From positions 620,001 to 684,000 of the forward strand of contig NZ_BMSV01000001.1 of assembly GCF_014649335.1 (NCBI RefSeq): DNA of 64,000 bases, in the 5' to 3' direction. Position 1 is the first letter of the stretch; each line of letters begins with the position of its first letter. A model generated the notes under the pieces. It was not told the origin of the DNA and did not search any database. It saw nothing but the letters and a program-made list of their open reading frames with translations. Source of the DNA: Streptomyces roseolilacinus. GTDB taxonomy: Bacteria; Actinomycetota; Actinomycetes; Streptomycetales; Streptomycetaceae. A program made the position numbers and the translations under genes. Positions 34,159 to 43,219 of this stretch are shown here, piece by piece.

Positions 34159-34524
34159 ATGACCACGACGGACACCACCGCCCTCCCGACCTCCGCCCGG
34201 ACCGACGCGGAGGGGACCGGCCCGCGGACGCCCGGCGCCGGGAAGACCGCCGCGGAGAGGACCGGCGCACGCACGGACGACGCCGCCCTGTTGATCACGG
34301 ACGCGCGGGAGCGCATCGACGCGCTCGACGACCGGATCATCGGCCTCATCCAGGAACGCGCGGCCGTCTCGGCCGTCATCCAGGAGGCGCGCATCGGCTC
34401 GGGCGGCCGCCGGGTGAACCTCGCGCGCGAGATGGAGGTGCTGGGCCGCTACAGGGACGCGCTGGGCAGGCCGGGCACGGCGCTGGCGATGACGATGCTG
34501 GAGCTGTGCCGGGGCCGCGTCTGA
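34159..34524 (+). CDS. Chorismate mutase, AroQ type
   Basis: 121 residues from the ATG at 34159 (CAGGAG upstream). An N-terminal ~40-residue Thr/Ala-rich extension is followed by the AroQ helix ITDARERIDALDDRIIGLIQERAAVSAVIQEARI, with the active-site Arg and Lys/Arg positions in place. Converts chorismate to prephenate for Phe and Tyr. It stands alone, so it is monofunctional. No signal peptide is present, so it is cytosolic. A possible attenuator lies upstream. Confidence 0.9.
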   Translation: MTTTDTTALPTSARTDAEGTGPRTPGAGKTAAERTGARTDDAALLITDARERIDALDDRIIGLIQERAAVSAVIQEARIGSGGRRVNLAREMEVLGRYRDALGRPGTALAMTMLELCRGRV

Positions 34525-34979
34525 GTCCGGGCGCGCCTCTCACCCGTACGGCGCGTGACCCGGGCCACAGCACGTCGTTGGTCCCGGTGTCCGCGCCAGC
34601 GCGTGACTTCGCCGGAGGGTGTGGCGCAACGCGTGTGCGCCGTGGGACCACGCTCCGGCGTGCGTGACCGGACGGCAGGGGACAGCAGCCCGGTCACCCC
34701 GAGGGGCGGTCGGCACCGGGGACGCCCGGCGCCGGCCGCCCCCTGTGCGTGCCGCCCCCCATGCGTGCCGGCCCCGTCCGGATCGGGCCCACCGCGGCCG
34801 GCCGCCCTCGACGGCGTGACGCAGCACACATAAAGAACCTGTGAGTTCACGGGCAACCATTCCCTCCCGTCGCAGGTCATGTATGCGAATCCACGGCCAC
34901 GCCCGTCACGCGCGACGGGACGCGGGCCCACCACACTCCGTGCCGCACCCAGTGGTACGCCTCCGACCACGAGGTTGAC
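34525..34979. other. 455-bp intergenic region with a GTGA-N2-TCAC palindrome
   Basis: No gene is seen. CCTGTGAGTTCACGGG (34839-34854) is a partial palindrome centred on GTGAGTTCAC, similar in form to a BldD box (AGTGA...TCACC). Further toward the gene, AT-containing CATGTATGCG near 34878 may be part of the promoter. GCGTGAC recurs four times (near 34553, 34602, 34661 and 34814). Confidence 0.45.
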
Positions 34980-35984
34980 TTGAAGCTTCGCCGCGCCATG
35001 GCCGTCGCCGCCGCGACCGCCGTCATCACGCCCGCCGCCTTCCTCATGGCCCCGGCCGCGTACGCGGCGGGCGCCACGCCGTCGGCCGCGGAGTCCTCGC
35101 CGGCGGCGGACCCGTCCGACGAGGAGACGAAGTCGGCCGAGCCGACCCCGTCCGACGAGACGAGCGCGTCCGCCAGCCCGACGCCGTCCGCCGACGACAC
35201 GGAGACCGAGACGCCGGCCCCGTCCGCCAGCGCCGGCGTCAGCGCCCCGGCGTCCTCCCCCGCCCCGTCCACGAGCGCCGGCACCTCGCCGTCGCCGTCC
35301 GGGCCGGCGGAGCAGTGCGAGGAGTTCGAGGACAACGCGGGCGTCCACACCGAGCTGCGCGGCCTGCCGTCGAAGGTCGTCGCCGGCTCCGGCTGGCAGG
35401 ACTTCACGTTCCGCGTCGAGAACAAGACGGGGCACGAGGTCGAGGGCGTCGACGCCTACCTGTACACGGCGGCTGTCGACGGCGAGAACTTCGACGACAT
35501 GGCGCAGTTCATCACCGTCCAGGCGTACGTCGGGAACGAGTGGACCGACGTCAGCGAGGAGGACGGCTACTTCGGTACCTCCAGCTCGCTGAAGAAGGGC
35601 GAGTACAGCGAGGCGAAGATGCGCCTGAAGGTCGACTCCAAGGCCCCCTCGGGCTTCGGCGTCGCCTTCGCCTCCGGCGTCAGCTTCACCAAGGACGGCC
35701 TCTGCGAGTTCGGTGAGGAGACCCTCTACGAGTTCGAGATCCTCGCCGCCGGCACGAAGCCGGGCGACGTCGACGACGCCGAGGGCAAGCCGGGCAAGGG
35801 CGACAACAAGCCGGGCACCAAGCCGCAGGGCGAGCTGTCCGAGCTGCCGGTGACCGGCACGCTCGCCGAGACCGGTTCCAACTCCGCGCTGCCGGTCATC
35901 GGGATCGCCGGCGGCATCGCCGTCGTCGCCGGTGCCGGTGTCGTCTTCGCCCTGAAGCGCCGCCAGGGCGGTGCCGTCGCGTAA
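34980..35984 (+). CDS. Sortase-anchored surface protein (LAETG)
   Basis: 334 residues from a TTG start at 34980 with GAGG 5 nt upstream, encoding a signal peptide (MKLRRAMAVAAATAVITPAAFLMAPAAYAA). Residues ~32-110 are a Ser/Pro/Thr/Glu-rich stalk. A beta-rich domain follows (~115-255: GLPSKVVAGSGWQDFTFRVENKTGHEVEGV) with one Cys near each end (EQCEEF and GLCEFG). LAETG at 295-299, a hydrophobic helix and KRRQ form a sorting signal of the LAxTG type recognised by class E sortases of streptomycetes. Such proteins are linked to aerial development. Ligand unknown. Confidence 0.9.
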   Translation: MKLRRAMAVAAATAVITPAAFLMAPAAYAAGATPSAAESSPAADPSDEETKSAEPTPSDETSASASPTPSADDTETETPAPSASAGVSAPASSPAPSTSAGTSPSPSGPAEQCEEFEDNAGVHTELRGLPSKVVAGSGWQDFTFRVENKTGHEVEGVDAYLYTAAVDGENFDDMAQFITVQAYVGNEWTDVSEEDGYFGTSSSLKKGEYSEAKMRLKVDSKAPSGFGVAFASGVSFTKDGLCEFGEETLYEFEILAAGTKPGDVDDAEGKPGKGDNKPGTKPQGELSELPVTGTLAETGSNSALPVIGIAGGIAVVAGAGVVFALKRRQGGAVA

Positions 35985-36003
35985 CGGACGGCCTGAGACA
36001 AGG

Positions 36004-36037
36004 GAGGCGCTGCACTCGGAGGGGGGTGCAGCGCCTC
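36004..36037. terminator. Bidirectional terminator, surface protein / GMC gene
   Basis: GAGGCGCTGCAC (36004-36015) and GTGCAGCGCCTC (36026-36037), a 12-bp perfect stem with a 10-nt loop, between convergent genes. Confidence 0.8.
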
Positions 36038-36067
36038 TCTGGCGTTTCCGTCGTCAGGCGGCGGCCG

Positions 36068-37924
36068 TCAGGCGTCGGCCTTCCTCGGCGGGACCTTCGG
36101 CATGCCCAGGAACGGCAGCCTCAGTGCCGCGAAGGCGTCCCGCGGGACGGCCGGCGACCTGGGCGCGACGGGGGTCACGCGCACGTAGGGGGCGCCCTGG
36201 GCGGGGCGGGGGTCCGCCTCGCCCTTGTTGGGCCACAGGGACATGGCGCGTTCCGCCTGGGCGGTGATGGTGAGGGACGGGTTCACCCCGAGGTTCGCGG
36301 AGACGGCCGCGCCGTCCACGACGGAGATGCCCGGGTGGCCGTAGAGCCGGTGGTACGGGTCGATGACGCCGTCCCGCGCGGTGGCACCGATGACGCAGCC
36401 GCCCAGGAAGTGGGCGGTGAGCGGGGTCCCCATCAGCTCGCCGACGTTGGAGCCGGCGAAGCCGTTGATCTCCTCGGCGATCAGGGTCGCCGCCCGCGTC
36501 GCCTCGGGGATCTGCTTCGGGTTGGGGGCGCCGTGGCCCTGGCGGGCGGTGAGCAGCCCCTTGCCGATGCCGCCGGGCTTACGGTACGTCGTCAGGGAGT
36601 TGTCGAGCGACTGCATGACGAGGCCGATGATGGTCCGCTCCGACCAGCGGTGGTTGGACAGGGACCGCAGCGTCTGGACGGGGTGGCGGACGACGTTGCC
36701 GAGCCAGGCGGCGACCCGGTTCCTCGCGTACGGGACCTGGAGGATCGACAGGGAGCCCATCGCGTTGGAGCCCTTGCCGTAGCGGACGGGCTCGATGTGG
36801 GTGTTCTCGTCGGGGTGGATGGACGAGGTGATGGCGACGCCCCGGGTGAAGTCGACCCGGGGCACCCCGTGCCGCCGGCGGTAGCGGCGGTCGGTGGTCT
36901 GGGAGCCGACGAGGGCCTCGGAGTTGGTGCGGGTCAGCTCCCCGAGCCGGTCGGGGACGCGGGGCAGCAGCCCCTGGTCCTTCATGCGGTGGAGGAGGGT
37001 CTGCGTGCCGTACGTGCCGGCCGCGACGACGACGTACCGGGCGCGGTAGGTGCGCGGGCTGCCCTTCCTGCGGCGGTCGGTGGGGACGGTGCGCACGAGG
37101 TGGCCGCCGTCGCCGTCCTCGGTCACGGCCGTCACGGTGGTCATCGGGTGGATGACGGCGCCCGCCTTCTCCGCGAGGTACAGGTAGTTCTCGGTGAGGC
37201 TGTTCTTCGCGCCGTGCCGGCAGCCCGTCATGCACGCGCCGCACTCGGTGCAGGCGCGGCGGGCGGGGCCGGCGCCGCCGAAGTACGGGTCGGGGACCCG
37301 GTCGCCGGGGGCGGCCCTGGTGGCGCCGTCCGCGTCCCGGCCGTCGCCGAAGAAGACCCCGACGGGCGCCGGGTGGAAGGTGTCGCCGACGCCCATGGCC
37401 TGCGCGGCCGCCTTGAGGTGGACGTCGGAGGGGGTCGTGGTCGGGTTGAGGCGGACGCCGAGCATGCGCGTGGCCTGGTCGTAGTACGGGGCGAGTTCGG
37501 CCTGCCAGTCGGTGATGGCGGCCCACTGCTTGTCCTGGAAAAACGCGGGCGGCGGTACGTAGAGGGTGTTGGCGTAGTTGAGGGAGCCGCCGCCGACGCC
37601 GGCGCCCGCGAGGACCATGACGTTGCCGAGCAGGTGGACGCGCTGGAGGCCGTACAGGCCGAGGGCGGGGGCCCACAGGTAGTTGCGCAGGTCCCAGGAG
37701 GTCTTCGGCAGGGTGGCCGGGGTGAAGCGGCGGCCGGCCTCCAGGACGCCGACGCGGTAGCCCTTCTCGGTGAGGCGGAGCGCCGAGACGGAACCGCCGA
37801 ACCCGGAGCCCACGACGACGACGTCGTAGTCGTACGCGTCGTCGTGCGCGTCGTGCGCACCGGCGCCGCCGGAGCCGTTCCGCCCGGTCTCCGGCTGGTT
37901 TCGGGCAGGGGATGTCTCGGACAT
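36068..37924 (-). CDS. GMC-family FAD oxidoreductase
   Basis: 618 residues. The FAD-binding GxGxxG is G39-SGFGG44 in VVVVGSGFGGSVSALRL, with the acidic end of the beta-alpha-beta fold at VGVLEAGRRF. The cluster RACTECGACMTGCRHGAKNS (about residue 231) has four closely spaced Cys, as in the actinobacterial cholesterol-oxidase-like group. The C-terminus has NPSLTITAQAERAM with the catalytic-region Asn. The substrate is unknown; alcohols or sterols are typical. It lies 51 bp downstream of the succinate-semialdehyde dehydrogenase on the same strand, probably one operon. Confidence 0.9.
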   Translation of the reverse strand: MSETSPARNQPETGRNGSGGAGAHDAHDDAYDYDVVVVGSGFGGSVSALRLTEKGYRVGVLEAGRRFTPATLPKTSWDLRNYLWAPALGLYGLQRVHLLGNVMVLAGAGVGGGSLNYANTLYVPPPAFFQDKQWAAITDWQAELAPYYDQATRMLGVRLNPTTTPSDVHLKAAAQAMGVGDTFHPAPVGVFFGDGRDADGATRAAPGDRVPDPYFGGAGPARRACTECGACMTGCRHGAKNSLTENYLYLAEKAGAVIHPMTTVTAVTEDGDGGHLVRTVPTDRRRKGSPRTYRARYVVVAAGTYGTQTLLHRMKDQGLLPRVPDRLGELTRTNSEALVGSQTTDRRYRRRHGVPRVDFTRGVAITSSIHPDENTHIEPVRYGKGSNAMGSLSILQVPYARNRVAAWLGNVVRHPVQTLRSLSNHRWSERTIIGLVMQSLDNSLTTYRKPGGIGKGLLTARQGHGAPNPKQIPEATRAATLIAEEINGFAGSNVGELMGTPLTAHFLGGCVIGATARDGVIDPYHRLYGHPGISVVDGAAVSANLGVNPSLTITAQAERAMSLWPNKGEADPRPAQGAPYVRVTPVAPRSPAVPRDAFAALRLPFLGMPKVPPRKADA

Positions 37925-37975
37925 GGCTCTCCTCGTGCCGGAAGGGGCGGGCGGGCGGCGCGCGCCCGCCCGTGG

Positions 37976-39655
37976 TCAGCGCAGGCGCAGGGCCTTCATC
38001 AGCCTCAGGCTGCGGCTCATGAACGCCGCGTACTTCTCGTCGTCCATCCCGAAGGACGGGGCGAGCGGCATCACGCGCTGCTGGGCGACCGTCTGGGCCT
38101 CCGTGTACTTGAGGATGCCCTCCGAGCCGTGCCGGCGGCCCAGGCCCGAGTCCTTCATGCCGCCCATGGGCGCCTGGACGCTGCCGTACGCGGCCCCGTA
38201 CCCCTCGTTGACGTTCACGGTGCCGGCGCGCAGGCGCGCGGCGACGGCGAGGCCGCGGCGGCCGTCCCTGGTCCAGACGCTGGCGTTGAGGCCGTAGGCG
38301 GTGTCGTTGGCGCGCTCGATCGCCTCGTCCTCGTCGGTGAAGCGGTACACGGAGACGACCGGGCCGAAGGTCTCCTCGGTGCACACGGCCATCGACGCGT
38401 CGACGCCTTCGAGGATGGTCGGCTCGTGGAAGAGGGGGCCGATGTCGGGGCGGGGGACGCCGCCCGCGAGGACCACGGCGCCCTTGGCGACGGCGTCCTC
38501 GACGTGCCGGGTGACGGCCTCCAGCTGCCGCTCGCCGACGAGGGAGCCCATGTCGGCGCCGTACGTGAGGGAGGTGCCGAGCCGCATCGCCTTCGTGCGG
38601 GCGACGAACCGCTCCAGGAACGCGTCCGCGATCGACTCGTGGACGTACAGCCGCTCCACCGCGATGCACAGCTGCCCGGCGGAGGAGAAGCAGGCGCGGA
38701 CGGCGCCGGCGGCGGCCTTCTCGACGTCGGCGTCCCGCAGGACCAGCATGGGGTTCTTGCCGCCGAGTTCGAGGGAGACGCCGACGAGCCGGGCCGCCGC
38801 GCCCCGGGCGACCTCGCGGCCGGTGCGGGTGGAGCCGGTGAACGAGACGTAGTCGGCGTGCTTGACGACCTCGGGACCGACGACCGGGCCGTCGCCGAGG
38901 ACGACCTGGAACACCTCGGCGGGCAGCCCCGCCTCGACGAGCAGGTCGCGCGCCCACAGGGCGGTCAGCGCGGTCTCGGTGTCGGGCTTCATGACGACGG
39001 CGTTGCCGGCGGCGAACGCGGGGAGCGCGTCGCCGACGGACAGCTCCAGCGGGTAGTTCCACGGCGCGATCTGGCCGACGACGCCGCGCGGCTGGCGCAG
39101 CTCGGTCACCTTGGTGAGGACCGGCACGGCGCCGGTGCGCCGCTTCGGGTTCAGGTACGAGGCGGCGCGCACGCCGTAGTGGCGGGCGGCGATCGTGACG
39201 GCCTGGACCTCCTCGTGGGCGTGCAGGCGCGCCTTGCCGGTCTCCAGCTGGATGAGGTCGAGGACCTCCGCCTGGCGCTCCAGGAGCAGGTCGTGGAAGC
39301 GGAGCAGGACGGCGGCGCGGCGGCGGACGGGGGTGGCCGCCCAGGCGGTCTGGGCGGCGCGGGCGCGGGCGAACGCCTCCGCCACGTCCTCGGGGGTGGA
39401 CTCGGGCAGCTCGGCGAGCCGCTCCCCGGTGAACGGGGTGTGGTTGGCGGTCCGCCCGGAGCCGACGACGCCGCGGACGAGCTGGGCGACCACTTCGGGC
39501 GTCACCACGTCGGCGGCGGTGCGCGCGCCGGCGGGTGCGGGGGCCACGGGGTTCGCGGGCCCGGGAGCGGGCGCCGGCGACGACGGGGCGGCCGGCGTGG
39601 ACGCGGAGGGGGACGTGGATCCGATGGCGTGGGCGGAGGCCTGCGTGTCCGTCAT
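37976..39655 (-). CDS. Succinate-semialdehyde dehydrogenase (NAD(P)+)
   Basis: 559 residues from the ATG at 39655; longer upstream reading is not supported. A ~45-residue Ala/Pro-rich N-terminal extension precedes an aldehyde dehydrogenase core: APWNYPLELSVGDALPAFAAGN, the cofactor loop FTGSTRTGREVA, the general-base motif LELGGKN, and the catalytic Cys in SSAGQLCIA. The GabD2-type assignment comes from overall similarity and is typical for this neighbour pair with a GMC oxidoreductase. It oxidises an aldehyde to the acid, likely succinate semialdehyde. Confidence 0.88.
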   Translation of the reverse strand: MTDTQASAHAIGSTSPSASTPAAPSSPAPAPGPANPVAPAPAGARTAADVVTPEVVAQLVRGVVGSGRTANHTPFTGERLAELPESTPEDVAEAFARARAAQTAWAATPVRRRAAVLLRFHDLLLERQAEVLDLIQLETGKARLHAHEEVQAVTIAARHYGVRAASYLNPKRRTGAVPVLTKVTELRQPRGVVGQIAPWNYPLELSVGDALPAFAAGNAVVMKPDTETALTALWARDLLVEAGLPAEVFQVVLGDGPVVGPEVVKHADYVSFTGSTRTGREVARGAAARLVGVSLELGGKNPMLVLRDADVEKAAAGAVRACFSSAGQLCIAVERLYVHESIADAFLERFVARTKAMRLGTSLTYGADMGSLVGERQLEAVTRHVEDAVAKGAVVLAGGVPRPDIGPLFHEPTILEGVDASMAVCTEETFGPVVSVYRFTDEDEAIERANDTAYGLNASVWTRDGRRGLAVAARLRAGTVNVNEGYGAAYGSVQAPMGGMKDSGLGRRHGSEGILKYTEAQTVAQQRVMPLAPSFGMDDEKYAAFMSRSLRLMKALRLR

Positions 39656-39758
39656 GGGGGCGAGGGTATGCGGGTCCGGACGCTTTTGGTACCCGGCGGT
39701 AACGGCTTTTCGCCGCGTACACACATCACGCCAGTGTTCACTGGCAAATAAGGCCTGA

Positions 39759-41408
39759 TCAGCGCGTTGACAACAACAGGGCGACGCCGAGGCTGACCGC
39801 GACGGCGATGGCGGCGACGAGGGCGACGACGAGGGGCGCGGCGGCGGGACCGGCCGGACGGCGGCCCCCGCGGGGGCCGCCGTCCGGCGGGGCGTGGGCG
39901 GGGGGCGGCGGGCCGTAGGGGGCGGAGTCGGCGGGCGGGACGCCGTAGGGGGCGGAGTCGGCCGGCGGGACGGCGGAGGGCGGCGTGCCGTAGGGAGGGG
40001 GGTCGTAGGGGGAGGGGCCGTACGGCGGTGTGTCGGAGGGCGGCCCGTACGGCGGCCGGTAGAGCGGCGCCCCGCCGGCCGCCGGCGGGGTCTCCGGGGG
40101 GAGCCGGCCGTCGGTGGAGACGGCGTCGGGGAGCACGGCGTCCTGGGGCTCGGTGCCGACGGGCGGCGGCGCGGGCAGGGTGGGCGCGGCGGGGCCGCGG
40201 TCCGGCACGCCGGCCATCTGCCCCAGGGGCGAGAGCCCCGGCTCGTCCGCCGCCTCCGGCACGTCCGGCACCTCCGGGGCGGCGGGGACGTCCGGGAGGG
40301 CGGGCGCGTCCGGGACGGCGGGCGGCGACCGGTGGGGCAGCACCCTGGCCATGTGCCAGGCCCGGTCCCGGGCCCGCGCGGGCGGGACGGTGTGCGGACG
40401 CGCCCGGTGCGGCGCGTCCCCCTGGCCGTCCTGCCCGCCCGCCCGGCCCTCGTCGGGCCGGGCGTGGGCCGCCGGCGCGTCGGCCGGCCCCGCGGACGCG
40501 GCCGCCGCGGCGGCGGCCGTGTCCAGGGCCGCGCCCACCGCGTACGCCCGCAGCAGCCGCTCCGCCTCCGCCCCGTCGATCCTGCGCACCGGGTCGCGCT
40601 CCAACAGTCCCCGTACGACGGGCAGCAGCGCCCCCGCGGCGGCGGGCGGACGGATCTCCGCCTCCACCACGGCGTGCAGCACCCCGCCCAGCGAGTCGCG
40701 GTGAAAGGGCGAGTGGCCCGTCATCACCGCGCACAGCAGCACCCCCAGCGACCACAGGTCCGCCGCGGGGCCCGCCCGGTGGCCCTGCATCCGCTCCGGC
40801 GCGGTGTACTCGGGCGAGCCGACGAACATGCCCGTCTCGGTCAGCGTGGTCGCCCCCGCCAGCTGGGCGATCCCGAAGTCGGTCAGGACGACCCGCCCGG
40901 TGGCCTCCTCCACCAGCACGTTGGCCGGTTTCAGGTCCCGGTGCAGCACCCCGATGGCGTGCGCGGCCCGCAGCGCGGACAGCAGCGCCAGACCGATCCG
41001 GGCCGCCTCGTACGCGTCCACCGGGCCCCGCACGGCGATCCGCTCGGCGAGCGACACGCCCTCGACGAGCTCCATCACGATGAACGGGACGCCGTCCTCC
41101 TCCACCACGTCGTGGACGCAGACGATGTGCGGGTGGTGCACCCGGGCCACGGCGCGCGCCTCGCGCAGCGTGGCGTCGACGGCCGCGTCGTCGCCGCCCG
41201 GGACGCCGGTGTCCACGTGGAGCTCCTTCACGGCGACCGGCCGGCCCAGCAGTTCGTCGTGGGCGCGCCACACGGTCCCCATGCCGCCGCGGCCCAGCCG
41301 GGCCTCCAGGCGGTAACGGCCGACGATCCGCCGCTGCTCACGCGCCCGTCCGGACGGCTGCTGCTGCGGTTCCCCCTGCTCCTCCGGCCTCCACCCTCCG
41401 ACCGACAC
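39759..41408 (-). CDS. Ser/Thr protein kinase with C-terminal membrane anchor
   Basis: 549 residues, Hanks-type. Gly-loop LGRGGMGTVW, VAVK with K61, catalytic HRDLKPANV with D158, and DFG at 177-179: all key residues are present, so it should be active. Residues ~300-520 are Pro/Ala-rich with PPYGxPP repeats. One hydrophobic helix (VALVAAIAVAVSLGVALLL) ends the protein with almost no extracytoplasmic part, so it lacks a sensor domain, unlike its three neighbours. Last gene of the cluster on the minus strand, 30 bp after the next kinase. Confidence 0.95.
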   Translation of the reverse strand: MSVGGWRPEEQGEPQQQPSGRAREQRRIVGRYRLEARLGRGGMGTVWRAHDELLGRPVAVKELHVDTGVPGGDDAAVDATLREARAVARVHHPHIVCVHDVVEEDGVPFIVMELVEGVSLAERIAVRGPVDAYEAARIGLALLSALRAAHAIGVLHRDLKPANVLVEEATGRVVLTDFGIAQLAGATTLTETGMFVGSPEYTAPERMQGHRAGPAADLWSLGVLLCAVMTGHSPFHRDSLGGVLHAVVEAEIRPPAAAGALLPVVRGLLERDPVRRIDGAEAERLLRAYAVGAALDTAAAAAAASAGPADAPAAHARPDEGRAGGQDGQGDAPHRARPHTVPPARARDRAWHMARVLPHRSPPAVPDAPALPDVPAAPEVPDVPEAADEPGLSPLGQMAGVPDRGPAAPTLPAPPPVGTEPQDAVLPDAVSTDGRLPPETPPAAGGAPLYRPPYGPPSDTPPYGPSPYDPPPYGTPPSAVPPADSAPYGVPPADSAPYGPPPPAHAPPDGGPRGGRRPAGPAAAPLVVALVAAIAVAVSLGVALLLSTR

Positions 41409-41438
41409 GGCCCACCTCCTCCGCTCGCGCCGAGGAGG

Positions 41439-43055
41439 TCACCCCTCGGCGGGTCGCCAGTGGCGCAGCACGATGTCGAACTGCTCCCGGGTGGTCGCCC
41501 AGTCCTCCTCGGGAGACGACATGTACAGCGCGTACTCGGTTCCGTCGTCCGTGTAGTACACCTGGTCTATCGCGTGGCGCTTACCGGGGTGTGTCCTTTT
41601 CTCGTACCAGGTGAACTCCCAGAGACAGGATTCCAGCTGATCACGGAACGTATTCTGGTCGAGCTTCACCCGGCGGTATTCCGGCAGTCTCTCCCGCAGG
41701 CTCTTTTCCACGTCGAGCATGTGCATGTACGGGTTCTCGAAATCCGGCGCGTCGTCGACGCTGACGCGTATGCGGTGCCTGCCGTTGTCCGGGGTGTAGT
41801 CGATCTGGTCGCCGTCCATCTGCCGCTTCCAGCCGACCGGTACGAGCAGGCTGAAGCCGAGCGGGTCCTCGACGCGCTCCCACCCCTCCGGCACGCCGCC
41901 GTCCGGGGCGGACGACGCGCTCGGCGTGGAGACGGCGTCGACGACGACGGTGTCGGTGGGGCCGGCGTCGTCGGCGTACCGCATGACGGCGAACCCGGCG
42001 CCCGCGCCGACGGCCGCCGCGAGGAGCACGACCATGGCGGCCCTGTGCCGGCGGGCCCGTCCGGCGCGGACGGTCGCCTGGCCGTGGGCGGGCTGCGGGG
42101 CGGGGGCCGTGGCCGTGTCGCCCGGCCGGGCGCGGGCCACGCCGTCCGCCACCTCCCGCAGTTCGTCGGCCGACACGGAGCGGGTCGGTACGAACGCCTG
42201 CGCGGCGGTCGGCGTACGGCCTTCCATCGCCTCGATCAGCATGCGTTCCGTCTCCGCGGCGCCGGGCCGGTCGGCGGGGTCCTTGCGGAGCAGCGCGACG
42301 ATCACCGGGGCGAGCGGGCCCGCGTGCGCGGCCGCCGCGGCCTCCTCGGTGACCACGGCCTGCATGGTGCTGATCGGTGACGAGCGGCGGAAGGGCGACT
42401 CGCCCTGGACCGCCGTGTACAGGGTGGCGCCCAGCGCCCACAGGTCGGAGGCCGGGCCGGGGTCGGCGCCGCGCACCCGCTCCGGGGCCAGGTAGTCGAT
42501 GGAGCCGACGAGTTCACCGGTGCGGGTGATGGTGGAGTCGCCCTCGATGGCGGCGATGCCGAAGTCGGTGAGCAGGACGCGCCCGTCCCGGGCCAGCAGC
42601 ACGTTGCCGGGCTTGACGTCCCGGTGCAACACCCCGGCGGCGTGCGCGGCGCTCAGCGCGCCCAGCACGTGCAGGCCGATCCGGGCGGCCTCGCGCGGCG
42701 CGATCCGGCCGTCCGGCGCGGACTTGACCGCGTCGGCGAGGGAGGAGCCGTCGACGTACTGCATGACGATCCACGGGCGGTCGTCGTGCTCCAGCACGTC
42801 GTGGACGGTGACGACGGCCGGGTGCGTGATCCTGGCGGCGGCCCGTGCCTCCTTCTGCGTACGGGCGTGCAGGACGACCCGGTCGGCCTCGGAGACGTAC
42901 TGACCGGCCGTCAACTCCTTGACGGCTACGGTACGGTGGAGCACCTCGTCGTGGGCGCGCCACACCTTGCCCATCCCACCCCGGCCGATGGTCTCGCCCA
43001 GCCGGTAGCGCCCCGCGAGCACCAGCCCCCCGCCCATGCCCTGCGTCTGTTCCAC
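41439..43055 (-). CDS. Ser/Thr protein kinase with extracytoplasmic sensor domain
   Basis: 538 residues from the GTG at 43055 (VEQTQGMGGGL; GGAGAC upstream). Intact kinase: IGRGGMGKVW, VAVK with K46, HRDVKPGNV and DFGIA. A linker of ~80 residues, a membrane helix (MVVLLAAAVGAGAGFAVM, ~338-355), then a ~170-residue domain (EDPLGFSLLVPVGWKRQMDG ... DWATTREQFDIVLRHWRP). That domain resembles the extracytoplasmic ends of the two upstream kinase-like proteins. Confidence 0.95.
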   Translation of the reverse strand: MEQTQGMGGGLVLAGRYRLGETIGRGGMGKVWRAHDEVLHRTVAVKELTAGQYVSEADRVVLHARTQKEARAAARITHPAVVTVHDVLEHDDRPWIVMQYVDGSSLADAVKSAPDGRIAPREAARIGLHVLGALSAAHAAGVLHRDVKPGNVLLARDGRVLLTDFGIAAIEGDSTITRTGELVGSIDYLAPERVRGADPGPASDLWALGATLYTAVQGESPFRRSSPISTMQAVVTEEAAAAAHAGPLAPVIVALLRKDPADRPGAAETERMLIEAMEGRTPTAAQAFVPTRSVSADELREVADGVARARPGDTATAPAPQPAHGQATVRAGRARRHRAAMVVLLAAAVGAGAGFAVMRYADDAGPTDTVVVDAVSTPSASSAPDGGVPEGWERVEDPLGFSLLVPVGWKRQMDGDQIDYTPDNGRHRIRVSVDDAPDFENPYMHMLDVEKSLRERLPEYRRVKLDQNTFRDQLESCLWEFTWYEKRTHPGKRHAIDQVYYTDDGTEYALYMSSPEEDWATTREQFDIVLRHWRPAEG

Positions 43056-43219
43056 GTGTCTCCGCTCGGCCCCGCCCCGCTGCTTCGGAGCAAGGTTACG
43101 GAGGGTGTGCGGCGCGCGGAACCTCGGGGCGGCCACGGAGACCGCACCGTGACACGGACCCCTCCGATTGGCGCGAATTCGCCACTCTCCGTGGTCCGAA
43201 CGGGCGAACCGATGCTCCG

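Noticed and set aside
36026..39751. Very long open frame on the plus strand (~1240 codons) opposite the GMC oxidoreductase and aldehyde dehydrogenase genes
   Set aside because: Antisense shadow from high third-position GC: low-complexity translation and two well-recognised enzymes on the other strand.
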